Shown: positions 32,881 to 45,721 of the stretch, piece after piece
Numbering within the stretch: the first letter of the stretch is position 1
How the letters are laid out: each line of letters begins with the position of its first letter
Assembly: GCA_038098605.1 (NCBI GenBank)
Contig: JAZDUA010000315.1
Span: 1,432,501 to 1,496,500 of the forward strand
Length of the DNA: 64,000 bases
From: Gryllus longicercus
Taxonomy: Eukaryota; Arthropoda; Insecta; Orthoptera; Gryllidae
Reading direction: 5' to 3'
Notes under the pieces: model-generated
Databases searched by the model: none
What the model was told of the DNA's origin: nothing
The model's input: the letters and a program-made list of their open reading frames with translations, nothing else
Translations under genes and position numbers: made by a program

Positions 32881-34140
32881 GAGCGTACGCGTTTGTTTGT
32901 GAGGTACAGTGGCCTTGAACAGCGCACTTCCACCACATACAGGGTGGCTCTATTTTTGCCAAACTTTTCCGGGCGCAATTTTTCTAAAGGGAACCGAACG
33001 AAACTTTCGCGACAGAAAAGGAAAAAAAACAACATATCACCTGATGGCGACATTCGGATGATTCGGGTAGGGGATATAATTAAGAAAGAAAAACATTGAA
33101 AAGTTATAGAGTGAGTGCTTCAGACGGAAAGCGAAGTATTGGGGCGTGTCTGTGAAGGGTCGTTCAGATAGACCAAGATTCCACTCCAAGATGAAGCAGA
33201 GAGGACAAAAGGTCGCTCAGAAATACCTGGAAGAATTTTTCCCGATATTCGTAGCGACGTTTTCTATTCACTTCAATCACGTTCTCGGGATAAGTTTATC
33301 GCAGTTGCGTCCTAGAGGAAACGCTTATCCAGAACAGCATCTCACAGCAAAGACAAACTCTGACCTGCAATGCTGCTTTCGTATCTACACGCCCCACCTC
33401 CGTCTGGGGGAGTCCGCTTTCCGGATGCGCTTTTCAGCTCGATAACGAAGGCAATTCTCCGAACGACCATGCGCGCTCCTCTGGCGCGATAGTGGAATGC
33501 AAAACTGAACTTCGAGAGGGCAACCGAGGACAAGCGAATTCCGTTGCACCCAGAATGGAACTTGGATGCCGTCTAGTTTCTGTGCATTTCTACGAAATAA
33601 GTTGGCACTTCGAGATGTTACAAGTTTGCTCCATCGACCTAGTTCAATACCTCGACTCCTCGACCTCCTATTTCGACTCCGCGAAGATGGACATGGATGC
33701 ATTTCGCGTACTGAAAATCTGAAATGGCATTGGAAGGAACATGACTAGACAGTCGCGAAGAGAAGAGACCGCTTGAAGACCGATTACAGATTTACATACA
33801 CTACTCACGGGGATGGTTTGCGGCGAGGCAAGAAAACCACGGCCAGGAGAACAAGCAATACCGGAAGCTGTCCTGTTGTTTTTCTCTTGTACTATTATAT
33901 TACATCTTGTAAGCAAGCAATTCAAATTAATCTCAAATTTTACACACTAACTTCTATCTTTCGTGTATTGTAGTTCATTCTTGTTTCTGTACCGTGTATT
34001 AATCTTGTATCTTTTCCTCCTTCTGGAAACGGTATTATTTGCTCAGTTTAATCATTTCAGTCTTCTAACAACTTTCCTTACTATTACTCTCTTCCTCTTA
34101 TTTCCTCCCGTTCTATTATTCATCCTGATTTCTCCTTCCT
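32881..34140. other. Moderate-GC DNA, nothing recognised
   Basis: Several overlapping frames of 60-105 codons at 33146-33925 on both strands lack recognisable domains or a consistent splice context. Confidence 0.4.
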
Positions 34141-34475
34141 TCCGTCTTATTTATTTTCTCTCTCTTTCATTCTCTCTGTCTCACCTTCTTTCTCACCCTC
34201 TCTCCCTTTCTCTCTTTCTCACCCTCTATCAACTTCTCTCTCTCTCTCTTTCTCACCCTCTATCAACTTCTCTCTCTCTCTCTTTCTCACCCTCTATCAA
34301 CTTCTCTCTCTCTCTCTTTCTCACCCTCTATCAACTTCTCTCTCTCTCACCCTCTATCAACTTCTCTCTCTCTCACCCTATATCAACTTCTCTCTCTCTC
34401 TCTCACCCTATATCAACTTCTCTCTCTCTCTCTCACCCTATATCAACTTCTCTCTCTCTTTCTCTCTCCATTTCT
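34141..34475. repeat. CT-rich minisatellite, unit ~27-38 bp
   Basis: Units of CACCCTCTATCAACTTC (later CACCCTATATCAACTTC) followed by a variable CT run are repeated about eight times between 34219 and 34457. The units shorten and change from CTCTATC to CTATATC towards the 3' side, showing directional homogenisation. The plus-strand Leu/Ser frame across it is a translation of the repeat. Confidence 0.92.
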
Positions 34476-34875
34476 GTAAATTCCTGCAGTTGCTGAAACC
34501 TCTGATGACCAGCGTATCTGAAAGCGACTGTCAACAAAAACAGAAAGGCAAAGCATCGTAGGTAAAATGAAGGGAGATGCGTGATGAATATGGTCGTCAG
34601 AGTGAGACCCCAGCGACAATGGGAGGTAAACCCGAGTAAGAATGAGGAGAGCACGGTTAAAACGGCAGCATTGGCCAGGGCACAGAAGGACAAGAATAAG
34701 GTGGCGAACACGGTAACGAGAAGATACGCGACAAAGGGGGAGAAGCCGGGGCGAGAGTGGTGGCGACAACGGTCGGGGGACGGGAGCAAGAGAGGAGCCA
34801 TGTGAAAACAAACGCAGAAGCACGAACATAGAAGGCGAGGGAGGGAAGAGACGAGGATGCTGGGGGTTTTACGGG
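34476..34875. other. Unannotated moderate-GC DNA
   Basis: No supported feature. Confidence 0.4.
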
Positions 34876-35065
34876 CGCCTGTTACTTAATCCGCCTGCGC
34901 GACTCCGTGGTGCGCCGCGTCGCGGAAGTTCCTGCGCGGTGCATAAGTGCAGTCCGTCGTCAGCTCCGCGAGCGCCCTTAGGCCGCGCCCGCGCCCGCCG
35001 TCGCACGCGGCGGAATGCGAAAACCTCACATTCCGTGACGAGGGGCTGGGTGCCACGTGGTGAGC
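34876..35065. other. Small GC/CpG-rich island
   Basis: CpG-enriched block. No recognisable product. Confidence 0.45.
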
Positions 35066-36005
35066 AGTGTCGGTAGGCCAAAACGATAACTATTTCCCGA
35101 ATGTAATCTAATTCTCCAACGAACGTTAGTTTAACCTGCACACAGTATTCATGACCAATACAAAATAATTATTTTACAAATCACAGGCAAATGAATATTA
35201 TGAATATATAGGTGCTTTGCAATAAGCATACTTTCGACATCAACTTACTTTCCGGAATTGAAAACTTATCTCGCAAGTATCAAGGGACAATAATATCTTA
35301 AATCATGGACACGTTCATGGCTATTCTTTGACTATAATCGTTAAGTGATTTATGGCAGCCGATTACTATTCTTCAACCTTCAACCCATTTTATTCGCACA
35401 AACGCTGATCTCTGAAACTCTTTCGATAGTATTACAAGTACTGCAAAAATAATACCAATGGTTGGCTTGTAAAATAAAAAGGAGTATTCGTGGAAGTAGT
35501 TGAAGACAGATTTTCAATACAAGAAGTTTTTATTATTCTCGAAATCATAATCCTAAATTTACCCTGAAATTTTGATGTCGCTCTTTTTAAGTTTCAGTAT
35601 TATCAACATTGGATAGTTCCACGTCCGGAACTATTATTTCCTGAATACCGCTACATCATCAAAATTGACGTATTTTCAGACAGATCGACCGATTCTTCAA
35701 AGATTTCTGTTAACTTCTCTGCGAATTGATGACACCTCATTTGTCAAACCATCACTGCTTTCAAATCTGCATTGCTTGTAGACTGCTATTAAATACTCGT
35801 GGGAAAACAATCAATGTAGTTTTCAAAAAATCATGTCACTATTGCAAATGTCACTATTTTCACGATTATTTTTATTCTATTCCTACCGAGTGCACTTCTG
35901 TCTCCGATTACACCCATCGACATTTCCTCCAAGTGTGGCCATCATCAGAATAATTCCCCAATACCACCTCCTACCACAATCCCACCGCTGTTTCCACCAT
36001 CTACA
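35066..36005. other. AT-rich DNA, nothing recognised
   Basis: No supported feature. Confidence 0.45.
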
Positions 36006-36375
36006 CTCCAATTCCATCAGCAACTGATCCCCGGCATTGCCGCTCGCTGCTCGTTCCGGGAGGTCGTAGCCTCGAGGTCCTCCTCCCTCCAGCTCCCCGC
36101 GCTGCGCTTCGTAATGGCCACGGCGTCGCAGACTTTCAGCCCAGAGCGCGGAGATTGTGAACAGTGACCCCGCGTCCGCCCACCAGACAAAGGCAGTCCG
36201 CAGATTTGAGCGGTGCCGTATCCTTCTTTTTTTTGTCGTGCTTCCTCGCGGGATAAACAAGTGCTTTGCATTCGCCCGCGTAAACAGACGAAGGCCGGCG
36301 CCCGCTCTACTGTCGCGGCGATCAGCGGGCGACGCGGGGAGTCGTTCTAGGCCAAGTATAGTATCTTCGTCGAGA
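36006..36375. other. Small GC/CpG-rich island
   Basis: CpG-enriched. Unrecognised frames on both strands. Confidence 0.45.
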
Positions 36376-37185
36376 GCAAGGGATTTGTCTCGTGCTTCGT
36401 TTTGCTACTTCGTTGAGCAAACTCTTCGCTTGGGAGTCTCTAAAACGAGAGAAGAGTTTGTCAACGGGCAAATAAATGAGCAACTGCAAGTGGACTCATC
36501 TGTGCAAGAGAGTTTTTCTTTTCCTTTTTTAGAACGCAACTTTAAATATCAGATATAAATCACCAACTGACAGAAAGTAAATTACCAACATTTATGGACA
36601 CAGAAAAAAAAGAATATTGAATATTGGTATTTTAATAATTATACGCATGTTTAGTTACACTTCTCTACGACGCATAATGATAGGTTGTAAATCTGAAAAG
36701 TGTTTGATACTTCAGAAAAACGCAACAGCATTTCTGAGTCAGCAATATTTCCTTCTCTGGCAATTCGTTTTCCTCCCATGATTCTAACAGCTAAAAACGA
36801 AGGAGGAAACAATTTCTAGCATCGTAAAAAATGTAACAGCACGTTTGCGACGAAAATATATGATTCCAACAATTTATTTCCATTAAATAACGAGGAAAAC
36901 ACGCATTCTAACACTTATGAATGAAATATTCAACTAAAAAAAATATTAGAGCCATGTTAATGTCTTTGAGTGCCAGTCACTCTGAGCAAACAGTCAACAA
37001 TCGCATTATTCAACACAAAAATTGCATGTCATCCCTAATATTGTATAATACAATCGTTGGATGTGCTGAGGAAAAAAAAGAGAGAGAAAAGAAAGAAAAA
37101 AAACGTTGAAAGAGGGTGAGGGAGACGACGGAAGAGGTCTGTGGAAAACTTTCGCAGCAGGGAAAATACAGCCCCGCTCCTCGGT
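36376..37185. other. AT-rich DNA, nothing recognised
   Basis: A purine-rich tract lies at 37069-37105. No gene supported. Confidence 0.45.
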
Positions 37186-38015
37186 TTACATACATTTCGA
37201 CGCGCGGCGAGGGGAAGCGCGGTTGGGCGCCGACGCAGAGGGGGCGGGGGGAAGTTGAGGATGGGGAGGGGAGCGGCGTGGACGGCGGGCAGAGGCCGAA
37301 GGGATCAAACGGCACCAGCGCCCACCGCCCCCGCGGCCGCGCCAGGAATTTCAAAACAAGAAAAGGGCGTCTTCCACCGCCGAGCTGGCCAAGCGCGCCC
37401 CTCCCCCCACCCCGCCGCGTCTACGGCAGTGGCGAGCGCAGAACAGGCAGAGGGCGCGGGATCGGAATCAAATTATCGGGAGATTTGGAAACAATTTCTC
37501 CTCTCGGGCACGGCCGTTAGCCAATTTCATCCGGCCGCGGCGGCGCGGGTTGCGGCGGCGATGGCGGCGGCGGCCGCTGCGGGGGCGGCGAGGGCGGTGG
37601 GAACGACAGAGGCGGCGGCGGGCGTGGAGAGGTGTCGAACGGCGGTGGGAGGAGGAGATGGGGACGGGGATGAACAGGTCGTCATAGGGAGATGAAGACC
37701 ATGGGGTTGGTGGGATGTGGTGGGGATGTGTGTGGAGGGTTGAGGGTGGGAAGGGGTGGGGGCGGGCGGCGAAGGGAGCCGAAGGGCCGCTGAAAGCCCG
37801 CTGTTTACCAGCGTGTTTGTGCAGGGCCACCGCCCCGCCGTCACTCCGCACGGTCAACACGGGAGGCGCGCGCCCGGCCCCGCCCCGCGCCGCTCCGCGC
37901 CGCCCCCTGCCTATACACTTCTAGCGGGGTCGGGCAGACCTTCTCGGGACGCGAACGCGGGACTCCACGCGCGAGTGAGAGAAAGGCGGGGTACCCTCTC
38001 AAAGAAAGGACACGG
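37186..38015. other. GC/CpG-rich island
   Basis: CpG-dense with (GGC)-rich 37545-37625 and G-rich TGTGGGGATGTG-type DNA at 37700-37770. Frames of up to 184 codons are Ala/Gly/Arg-rich and unrecognised. Confidence 0.55.
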
Positions 38016-39393
38016 CGACTTGTTCGTTTCATGACCCACGACAGGTGCGAGCAGGATTTGAGTCGGTGCACTGTATTGTGAATTATTTTTTTAAATTTAG
38101 AAAAATAGCAATTTCTTATTTCGTATTTGGTATTAAATGATACGTGAAAGATGTTTAATACTTTCGTTTTTTTCGCCCCATGAAAACTCGATGCACCATC
38201 TCAAGTTGAAGATCTAAAAAGGTCAACAGTATTTGGTGGTGGGAGTAGTATTTGGAAGCAGAGAATAACAAAGTTACCTGTAATTAGTGGCATTCCCTCA
38301 TTAACAAGAGAAAGAAAACGCGACTTAAAGAGTGTTGAGCGTTCATACATTTATCTATGTCTGGAAAACTTTTTGACTAAATAAATCTAAATCTGAAAAT
38401 TAACCGCCAACAAAAATGTCTTTGAAAATCATGTGAAAGAAAGAAGGTGGTTTCGTGACTTATGGCCGTTCCTTAACGATAAAAATATCCTCAAACAAAA
38501 TATGAGAAACAGTCCGAAACAAGAGTAGCGCAATATAACTGTCAACAAAACAAAACTCATTATAGCTTTACCTTATGATATATTATTACAAGAATTTAAG
38601 AGATCTCGAGATCAAACACAGCTATTTATGCTCTCTCCACACCAGAAAAGAAACGTGACTAACTTGGCCACTTGTGCTAGACACAGAAAATGGAGTCGCG
38701 CGGCAGAGATCATACGAAGTTCGCTTCTATATTTAATGTAGGGCACCAAAATAGCCTTCACCGGTTTTACGATGCACAGACAATTTATTGCCGCTCTCGG
38801 AAGCAGCAAGGCGTTCGCCGCGCTTCAAGTTCGGCATGCTGATGCACCAGACTCAATTTCCGCCCTCTCTCTTGCGAAACTGTTTAATTCCAGATATCGA
38901 TGAATTGGGGGGGATCGTTACGAAACATCCTAAGAATATGTGCCATAAAACTTAAAACTGAATACAAAACCGAACATGAATAATGTATCTCTTGGACAAA
39001 GACGATTACCACAACTTGGTGTTCTCGGAAAGCCACTGCCACAAAGACGTTACATGCACTTGATTTACTTCAACCGATCGACATGAAGGTTGTCTACAAC
39101 GTGAAAAAGACGTCCTTGAATTCCGATCTGAACTCAAAGTTTGAAGTGAGAATGTACCAAAATCATGAATAAGACGAGAACGTGGAATTTTCTACCCAAC
39201 TGATCTTTTTGCGGTTATATTAACAGCAAGTATTGCTCAATACGTGCGGTGCGAAATTTTAAAAACTTTATTCACTAAAATTTCAAAATAAAATTCTTAT
39301 TTTGAAAAAAAAAAATTGAATTTCATAGCATAGTTGACATTTGATAGTAGGATATGATGTACTTTTAAATTGTCAATTGAAAGTAGTACTCAC
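38016..39393. other. AT-rich DNA, nothing recognised
   Basis: No gene or repeat supported up to the candidate exon. Confidence 0.45.
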
Positions 39394-39456
39394 CTCCGAT
39401 TTCCCTTTAGAGACGCAGTTGGCCACGTCGCTCGGTTCCAGACTCATCGAATCTCT
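39394..39456 (-). CDS. Candidate 63-nt exon of an unidentified gene (partial)
   Basis: On the minus strand a pyrimidine-rich tract with a strong acceptor (gaatgtttccttgttgcag|AGAGAT) is followed after 63 nt by a strong donor (TCGGAG|gtgagtact). One of the three frames is open throughout (21 codons) and the other two are closed by stops. The open frame contains an ATG at codon 4 and then reads MSLEPSDVANCVSKGKSE. The length is a multiple of three, as in cassette exons. If the ATG is a start, this would be the first coding exon of an isoform. I do not recognise the peptide and find no neighbouring exon, so gene identity is open. Surrounding DNA is AT-rich, unlike the GC islands, which makes a composition artefact less likely. 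Confidence 0.45.
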
Positions 39457-39635
39457 CTGCAACAAGGAAACATTCGACATCAGCAAGGAAAAGTAACAAG
39501 ATGAAGCAAACACTCACATCCTCCGAAAAACACACTGAGACGAAGCGTCAAAATTACTCCGCTTTCTCCTCGTCGCTGACGCTACTTATTTACAACTCAC
39601 AGTAAAACCCTAGACAGAGGCAAAGCTTGTAAAAA
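39457..39635. other. AT-moderate flank (putative intron)
   Basis: Sequence upstream (minus strand) of the candidate exon. Contains its pyrimidine tract and nothing else recognised. Confidence 0.35.
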
Positions 39636-40425
39636 AAAAACAAAACAAACTACGTTTCTTTATGGGCGTTCTTCGCCCTGCGATGTCTTTGACAGCAAAA
39701 GGACTGATGAAACCGGATCGTGCCGACGCTGCAGCGACAAAGCCCCGCTCAAAACGGGAGAAGAAATTACCGTCTTTGGGCGAACGAACGAGCGTCGAAG
39801 GCGCAGAGAGACCGAGCGTTTCGCTAAGACGACAAGCCCCGAAACGGCAGTTGGCTTGATGCAACACCTTAAGTGCGGCACCCGCAAGCTCTGGCGCGCC
39901 GGAAAACGACACGCTATTCGCGTCTCGGCCAGTTTCCCGTCGCCGCCGCGCTGCCGCACCCGCTAAGGCCTTCTTTACGGAAGAGATGTATTCTCACCCA
40001 ATTTCGCCTCGTGGGTTCATAAATAAAATATACGAGCGGCGGATGGGGCAAACGAGACACAGGCTGGTTAACGGAGATGGAATAGCAAACGGAGAGCGGC
40101 TCTCCGCGGAAACCGAGGCGAATTATGTGGGTCGAGCGAGCAGCAATAGTTTAGGATCGATGCGAAAGGTTATAGCGTTCGAAACGGAACACATTTTCTT
40201 ACGCTCCGTATGTCGAGCGCGTGTGCGCTAAGACGACGGCGTATTAAAGAATAATCAGATCGATGCCGAAAATAATGCTTCTTCCGTAAACGAGGTCATC
40301 GCAAATCGATGCCCGCGCGCTTACTTCGATTTGTCACTGCCGCATTCGTCTCGGAAACGGCTCCGCTCCCGAGAACGATCAGAACGTGGCTTGCACAGCA
40401 CAGCGGCAAATTACCTCCGACACGA
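39636..40425. other. GC-moderate island
   Basis: CpG-enriched but less extreme than the others. Frames of 65-100 codons on both strands are unrecognised. Confidence 0.4.
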
Positions 40426-41025
40426 AAATCAGATACTGCGAAAATATTTCAAGAAAGGATGTGGGATGGTTGTGTTTCAATTCTTCGATATCAGTTCTAC
40501 AAAGTTCTACATTAGTAAACATTTTCTCTATGCGTGAGAAACCTAATTCAATTTGATGATTTCATGATAATTGAAAAATGGATGGGCAGGTTAATTAACG
40601 AAAATAGTTGCAAGCCCATAAAACGCAAAACGAAGAAATACGTATTAGAAAAGTACATTGATCTCATTCTAAAAACCCTCTACATTTAAAAATAATTTCA
40701 TAATCTGTAATTTATATTAATTTAATACTAAAAGAGTTCTTCAGAGCATACACACACAACCTCACTGAGAACATCTGTACTCGATTTTTGTCAGGTAAAT
40801 ATTTTATAATTATATACTTGTATAATCCCAAATTAATGATCATAAATAACCCTTTCATGAAGTTATTTACCTCTTCACGACTCTTCGACGAATGAGGACA
40901 ACTTTAAACCAAACTGTAAAACGTGCCTATCAGTAATGCCGCTTGACACTCTAGATTTAACTTTCGGACTTGCAGAGAAAATTGTTTTCGGATTTCTAGG
41001 CGAACACAATATTGCGAAGAAAGTA
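40426..41025. other. AT-rich DNA with a juxtaposed acceptor/donor match
   Basis: At 40780-40800 the plus strand reads cgatttttgtcag|gtaaat. A 3' splice site abuts a 5' splice site with no exon between, the signature of a recursive splice site. The donor half is imperfect (GTAAAT). No gene context supports it. Confidence 0.3.
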
Positions 41026-41745
41026 GGGCGACTGCAACATCTCCGCCTCACGGCGACAGCGTCCGCGAGCGGATATTAGCCGGCAATTAGCAGCGAGGCG
41101 ACGAGGGCGGCGGCGACGGCGGCAGCGTCGACGGCGGCGTCGTCGACGGCGGCGGCGGCGGCGGCGGCGGCGGCTTCGCTGATTGCGCCGGACCGGGCAA
41201 TGGGTTTAGCGCGGCTCGTAACTCAATTTTCGTGCGCGCCCCATTGTCTCCCGCGCCACCTCCCGCCTCGCCCCGCCCCGCCCCGCCCCGCCCCGCCGCG
41301 CCACGCCGCACGCAGACACACAATAGTGCCAACCCCTAGGCAAAACTAACTGTGCTCACGGTCGCTCGTCTCGCCGCCCGGCGCACGTCCAAGTTGGTAA
41401 GCCTGCCTCATTAGCATGGGGCCGGGGTGCTCGTTACGCGGCCGCCCAAACTAGCGGAATTTCCGGTAAATTCCAGAAATTTGATTTACTATCGGTTTGG
41501 TATTACGGCGGGTGGCCCCGTTCCCGCTCCCTTCCCGGTCGACCGCCTCCGCCTCTGTCGCACGTTCGCACCCGCTCGCCGCGCTCAAGTTGGTGCACTG
41601 ATGGTGCGCCGCACGGAACTTGGGCGTCCGCGTAACTACCTGCCACGCAGAGTGCCCTGACCGCCCGCGGGGCCCATGTGCACCCTTACAGAGCGGTTCC
41701 CCCCGCGGTTCCCATATGGCCGATACCGCTCACTTTCTCCTGGGA
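41026..41745. other. GC/CpG-rich island with CCCCG array and AATTAGCAGCG motif
   Basis: CpG-dense. GGC-rich with interruptions 41105-41175, then CCCCG units at 41271-41297 (GGGGC on the other strand). ATATTAGCCGGCAATTAGCAGCG at 41073-41095 resembles a motif in the island at 48.73 kb. No recognised product. Confidence 0.55.
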
Positions 41746-42595
41746 CGTGAATGAACGTCTTTGCCCTCAAATAGAATTTGAAAACAATACAACACCATAA
41801 CCAACAACCATAACTAGACTCGCGTGCTCGGTAACAAAAGATACACGTAATGAGAATAGTTAATATGTGACGTTTACTGCCTGCTTAATTGCGTACTGAA
41901 GCTCATTACAAATGTGTGGTAATACTATAGAATTACTGCACCATAAGGGTAACTTTTCATACGCACTGAATTAAAAAAATACGGAGTTAAACGTTTACGT
42001 ATGTGTTTCTTCACAAGGCAGTCATCCACACTCAAACATATTAATGTTAATTGTCATATTATGAAAGTACGTTAGTGCAAAAGACGGTCTTCCAGTTTAT
42101 ATACATAGAAACATCCCTCACAAATAAAATAATTTTTTTTCCTAAAATAATTTTTAATGTTATACTTTTGAAATTAACAGAAAATAATTTTAATACATAC
42201 TTAGGAAACAATAGCATCGATTCGGTTGAAGAAATAATTAAAAAATGTTTTAACGTTTATTTTACTTCAGAGTTCGTAACAGACATCATTCAAATGAACA
42301 CTACGAATTAAACTTCTCGCAGTATAATAGTACGTACCTGCATATTAATAACTAGGACTTGAAGAGTAGGAGAAAGATATTATGGTAACTGAAGAGAATA
42401 GAAAGTAACATGCTTTTAATTTTTCACAAAACCATGTATTGAGAACCCTGAAGCGATAATAATCAATTAGTAAATTAAAAAAATGAATCAGAAAACCTAC
42501 ATGCCGGCATGATGATTTCACATGAATCGGTCGACAGTAAAAAAACGTCCTCTGCATTGAACCTGGTGAACTTGCATTACACTCATCTCCACCTC
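41746..42595. other. AT-rich DNA, nothing recognised
   Basis: An 86-codon AT-rich frame (42051-42311) is Ile/Asn/Phe-rich and not recognised. Confidence 0.45.
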
Positions 42596-43155
42596 ATTTT
42601 CATAATAATTAATATTCAGCCGCAGAGCCCCCAGAAGTAAGCGAAAGAAGCCCGACTGCGCCGAAGTGTCTGGAGAGGCACCGCCATGACCGAGTCGCGA
42701 TGAATAAAAAGAGAAGAAAATCTAATCACCTACAACGCGCCGCCAAGGGCCTTGAATTCAAAATCTAGTTACCAGTCGAATCGAGAAAAAACGAACGAAA
42801 CGAAAAAAAAAAAAAAAAAAAAAAATTAACGCTCGCGCTGAAAACGACGCCGAGGGGAAGGCCGCGACGAGATCGTTTCAACCTTTCAAAGAGTCTCTAC
42901 ACCGCCTTGCGACTCTCTTCGCCACCGAGCGAAGGGGGGGGGGGGGGGGGGGGGGGGCGAACGTCGGTGAGGGGTGGGGAACCAGGAAGTGACGTCGTTA
43001 CGTGATGTAATTACTTGTCAGCAGCGCTAATCAAAGCCGGGCAGTGCTGCCGAAGCAATTTCTCGTGGCTCGGCGCAGGCGACGGTGACTGCGCGAGCCG
43101 GCCGAGACGCCTGGGTAGACGGGTGCAGCGCCTGGGAGTGAAGTGGCGGGGGAGG
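42596..43155. other. GC-moderate island with long homopolymers
   Basis: Contains poly-A (42803-42825, 23 nt) and poly-G (42934-42957, 24 nt) little more than 100 bp apart. CpG-enriched around them. No product recognised. Confidence 0.5.
42934..42957. repeat. Poly-G run (24 nt)
   Basis: Uninterrupted G run. Such runs are rare and prone to sequencing and assembly length error, so the exact length should not be trusted. Confidence 0.9.
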
Positions 43156-44585
43156 AGATACAATACAAAGGACAAGGGTGGGGATTATTGATTGGGAAGT
43201 GTGGGGGACAAGGACACGATGTCACCTGGTTAAGGCTGCAATAAATTTGATTGAATGGAGTGTGTGTAAATAACAAATTCGACTTGTCCATGTCGTCAAT
43301 GCTAAACACATTGGGCAAATCTCCGTCACTCGCCTGCGATCGTGCCCGCAGCCTTCCAATCACCTGGTGCGCAGAAGTCATGAGACATTGCCTTGACGCT
43401 CCTTAGTTTAGGGCGCATACTCACTAACAGTACGTTTGTTATTATAATATATATTACGTTCAAGAGTATCTATTTAGAAATATCTAGTTCCGAAACTTTC
43501 ACTACACTTTATTTACACATTGCATCCCTTGCCGCGTTTACGTACACATTTCTCCTTCAGAGCGAAACCCTTTGCTCTAGCAGAGCGTAGCTATTGTAGG
43601 CGCACCTGGCACGAAAGTGGCTTCGATGATTCATTTGTAGTCAGAATCAGAATTAGGCGATCATAGCTTGCAAAAGGATGAGGGTGATTTGCAGAGACAA
43701 CGTACGTTTCCGATAGGTATTTGAATTGGAATCCAGGTCGCTTCATGATTCTCCGGATCATTCGGATTTTCACCCGGGTTTTTGGCAAACTTTACGCAAT
43801 TGCAGAATATTTTCAAGAGAGTTTTGCACTTTAACGCCATCTCTTACTATCCAATCATCATTCATCAGTCATTTACTATTATTATGCCATTATTTCTTTC
43901 GTTTGCAAATAACGTGTTTTCCGAAAAAAAAAAAAAAAACATACTCTGTTACACATTAAAAAAAAAATTGAATTAACGAATTAATTTTATGAAAGAGAAA
44001 ACATTGACAGTGGACGAAGGGTGTACGACGCCAAAGTAAGTTCACTTCCACACACCAACGTTCTTTATAATCGCAGCGCCGCTTACTCTAGACTTTTCGA
44101 TCAGGTTCTATTAAATAACTGAAATCGAGATCCAGGAAAACTTGATTGCATTCTTAGTTGGACGAGTCTAGATGTCGCGTCACGTCGTTAATTTATTTGC
44201 TATCCGAAGTCGACGAGCGGCTTTGGACGCTCCATGTTGCAAATACTTTCTCATTTCTTTCTAAAGTTAAGTTGTAATTTCAGTGCTCGACTGATGTTCG
44301 ACGACTTCAAATTACGACTTGGAATTGGAATTAAAATCCCGCACTCCGTCTTGTAACAAACCGCACGCAATTTTTCTTCACAAATAAACTACAAAACGAA
44401 ACCGAAGTCAATTAATTAAAAAAAAAATTAAAACTTAATTTACACTTGACAGTCTCTTTGGCATATTTTCGCCTTTCACTATTCGCAAGTCTTCATTTAA
44501 TTTTAAATTCAATCTTCGGTTTTCGCGTATGTTGTTCCGGCAACATAATTATACAGACAAGTTGATTTAATCTGCATATATTATA
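43156..44585. other. AT-rich DNA, nothing recognised
   Basis: Short A runs at 43925-43939 and 43957-43966. Unrecognised frames. Nothing else supported. Confidence 0.45.
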
Positions 44586-44935
44586 ATTATTTTCCATTAG
44601 CGCGTTCGATAAGGGCGTAGAAATAGCTGAAAGGGGGGGGGGAGGGAGCAAGGCGCTCACGCGATTCGAGAACGCCCTGCCGCGGTCGCTCTGAGTGAAA
44701 CGTCGTTGCAATTCCACGCGAAGTGCGCGGACTTTGATGGCGCGTGTTTCCGTCCGCGAACAGCGCTCTCCTCGTGTGCTTCGATCCGCAACGCGGCGTG
44801 TACGTGTTCGTACTTGTAAAACATGCCGACAAATTATGTGCAGATCCGAAGATACAAGTGGGCGCTGCATGGAAACTCCGCACAGAGAAGACACGCGAGG
44901 CTTCTCGCCTAGTTTTCGAACTAGCGCACTTGGAT
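44586..44935. other. Small GC/CpG-rich island
   Basis: CpG-enriched with a G run at 44633-44641. Frames on both strands unrecognised. Confidence 0.45.
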
Positions 44936-45682
44936 TTTCTTAGATGTTTATTGAGTAAAAGGCGAAACGTTTCTATACGTCTCGAAACTCCGGATGGGTA
45001 AACTGATGGTTTTAGACGAACGACTTGTTTGAATTCTTATGATTTATAGAAAAAATGATTATCTCTCTCTTCCTCTCTGTATACAAATGTACTTCATGTA
45101 AAAGATGGTTTGAAGATGATGTTAGGTTATAATTATGAAAGATTGAAGATTGTGCGATAAAATATATTATAGAATTAATGAGATATGAGTTAGAAAAAGT
45201 ATGTAATACTAATTGACAAAAATTATTTTTAAGAACAATATTCTGTAGAAGGAAGTGAAAACGACATTTAAAACCTTAACTCAAGAAGCTCCAATAATAG
45301 TATTTCTCTAGGTTATTGAAAAGAGAAGCAAGTTGGAAGTATCAACAGAAAAAATTAAAACAAGAATCTTAAGAAAGCCTGAAATTTATACATTTTATTG
45401 ATGTCAAAATAAATGTGTTTCTGACTGCGTATGTGGATCTGTGTGTGTATGTGTGTGTGAGGGAATTCACATATTGTTTGTAAAAAATATTTGTAAAGAG
45501 ATGGAACGATCTATATAAACGAATGAAAACAATTCGAATAGGCCAGTATTTCCAGCTCACCATCATCATGCCGCCATAAATGTTATGCGTAATTTCTAAC
45601 AATGAATTATTTATTAGTGCACTTGAAACATTTAACCAACGATTATCCTTTGCAAATAGTCATCTCTTGCGATGCCATTGAA
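44936..45682. other. AT-rich DNA, nothing recognised
   Basis: No supported feature. Confidence 0.45.
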
Positions 45683-45721
45683 CCCCCCCCCACACACACA
45701 CATACATATATACACACACAC
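45683..45721. repeat. (CA)n microsatellite with poly-C leader
   Basis: A short C run followed by interrupted CA repeats (cacacaca, catacatata, cacacacac). Confidence 0.9.

Noticed and set aside
34141..34475. Ser/Leu repeat protein
   Set aside because: Translation of a CT-rich minisatellite. No domain outside the repeat.
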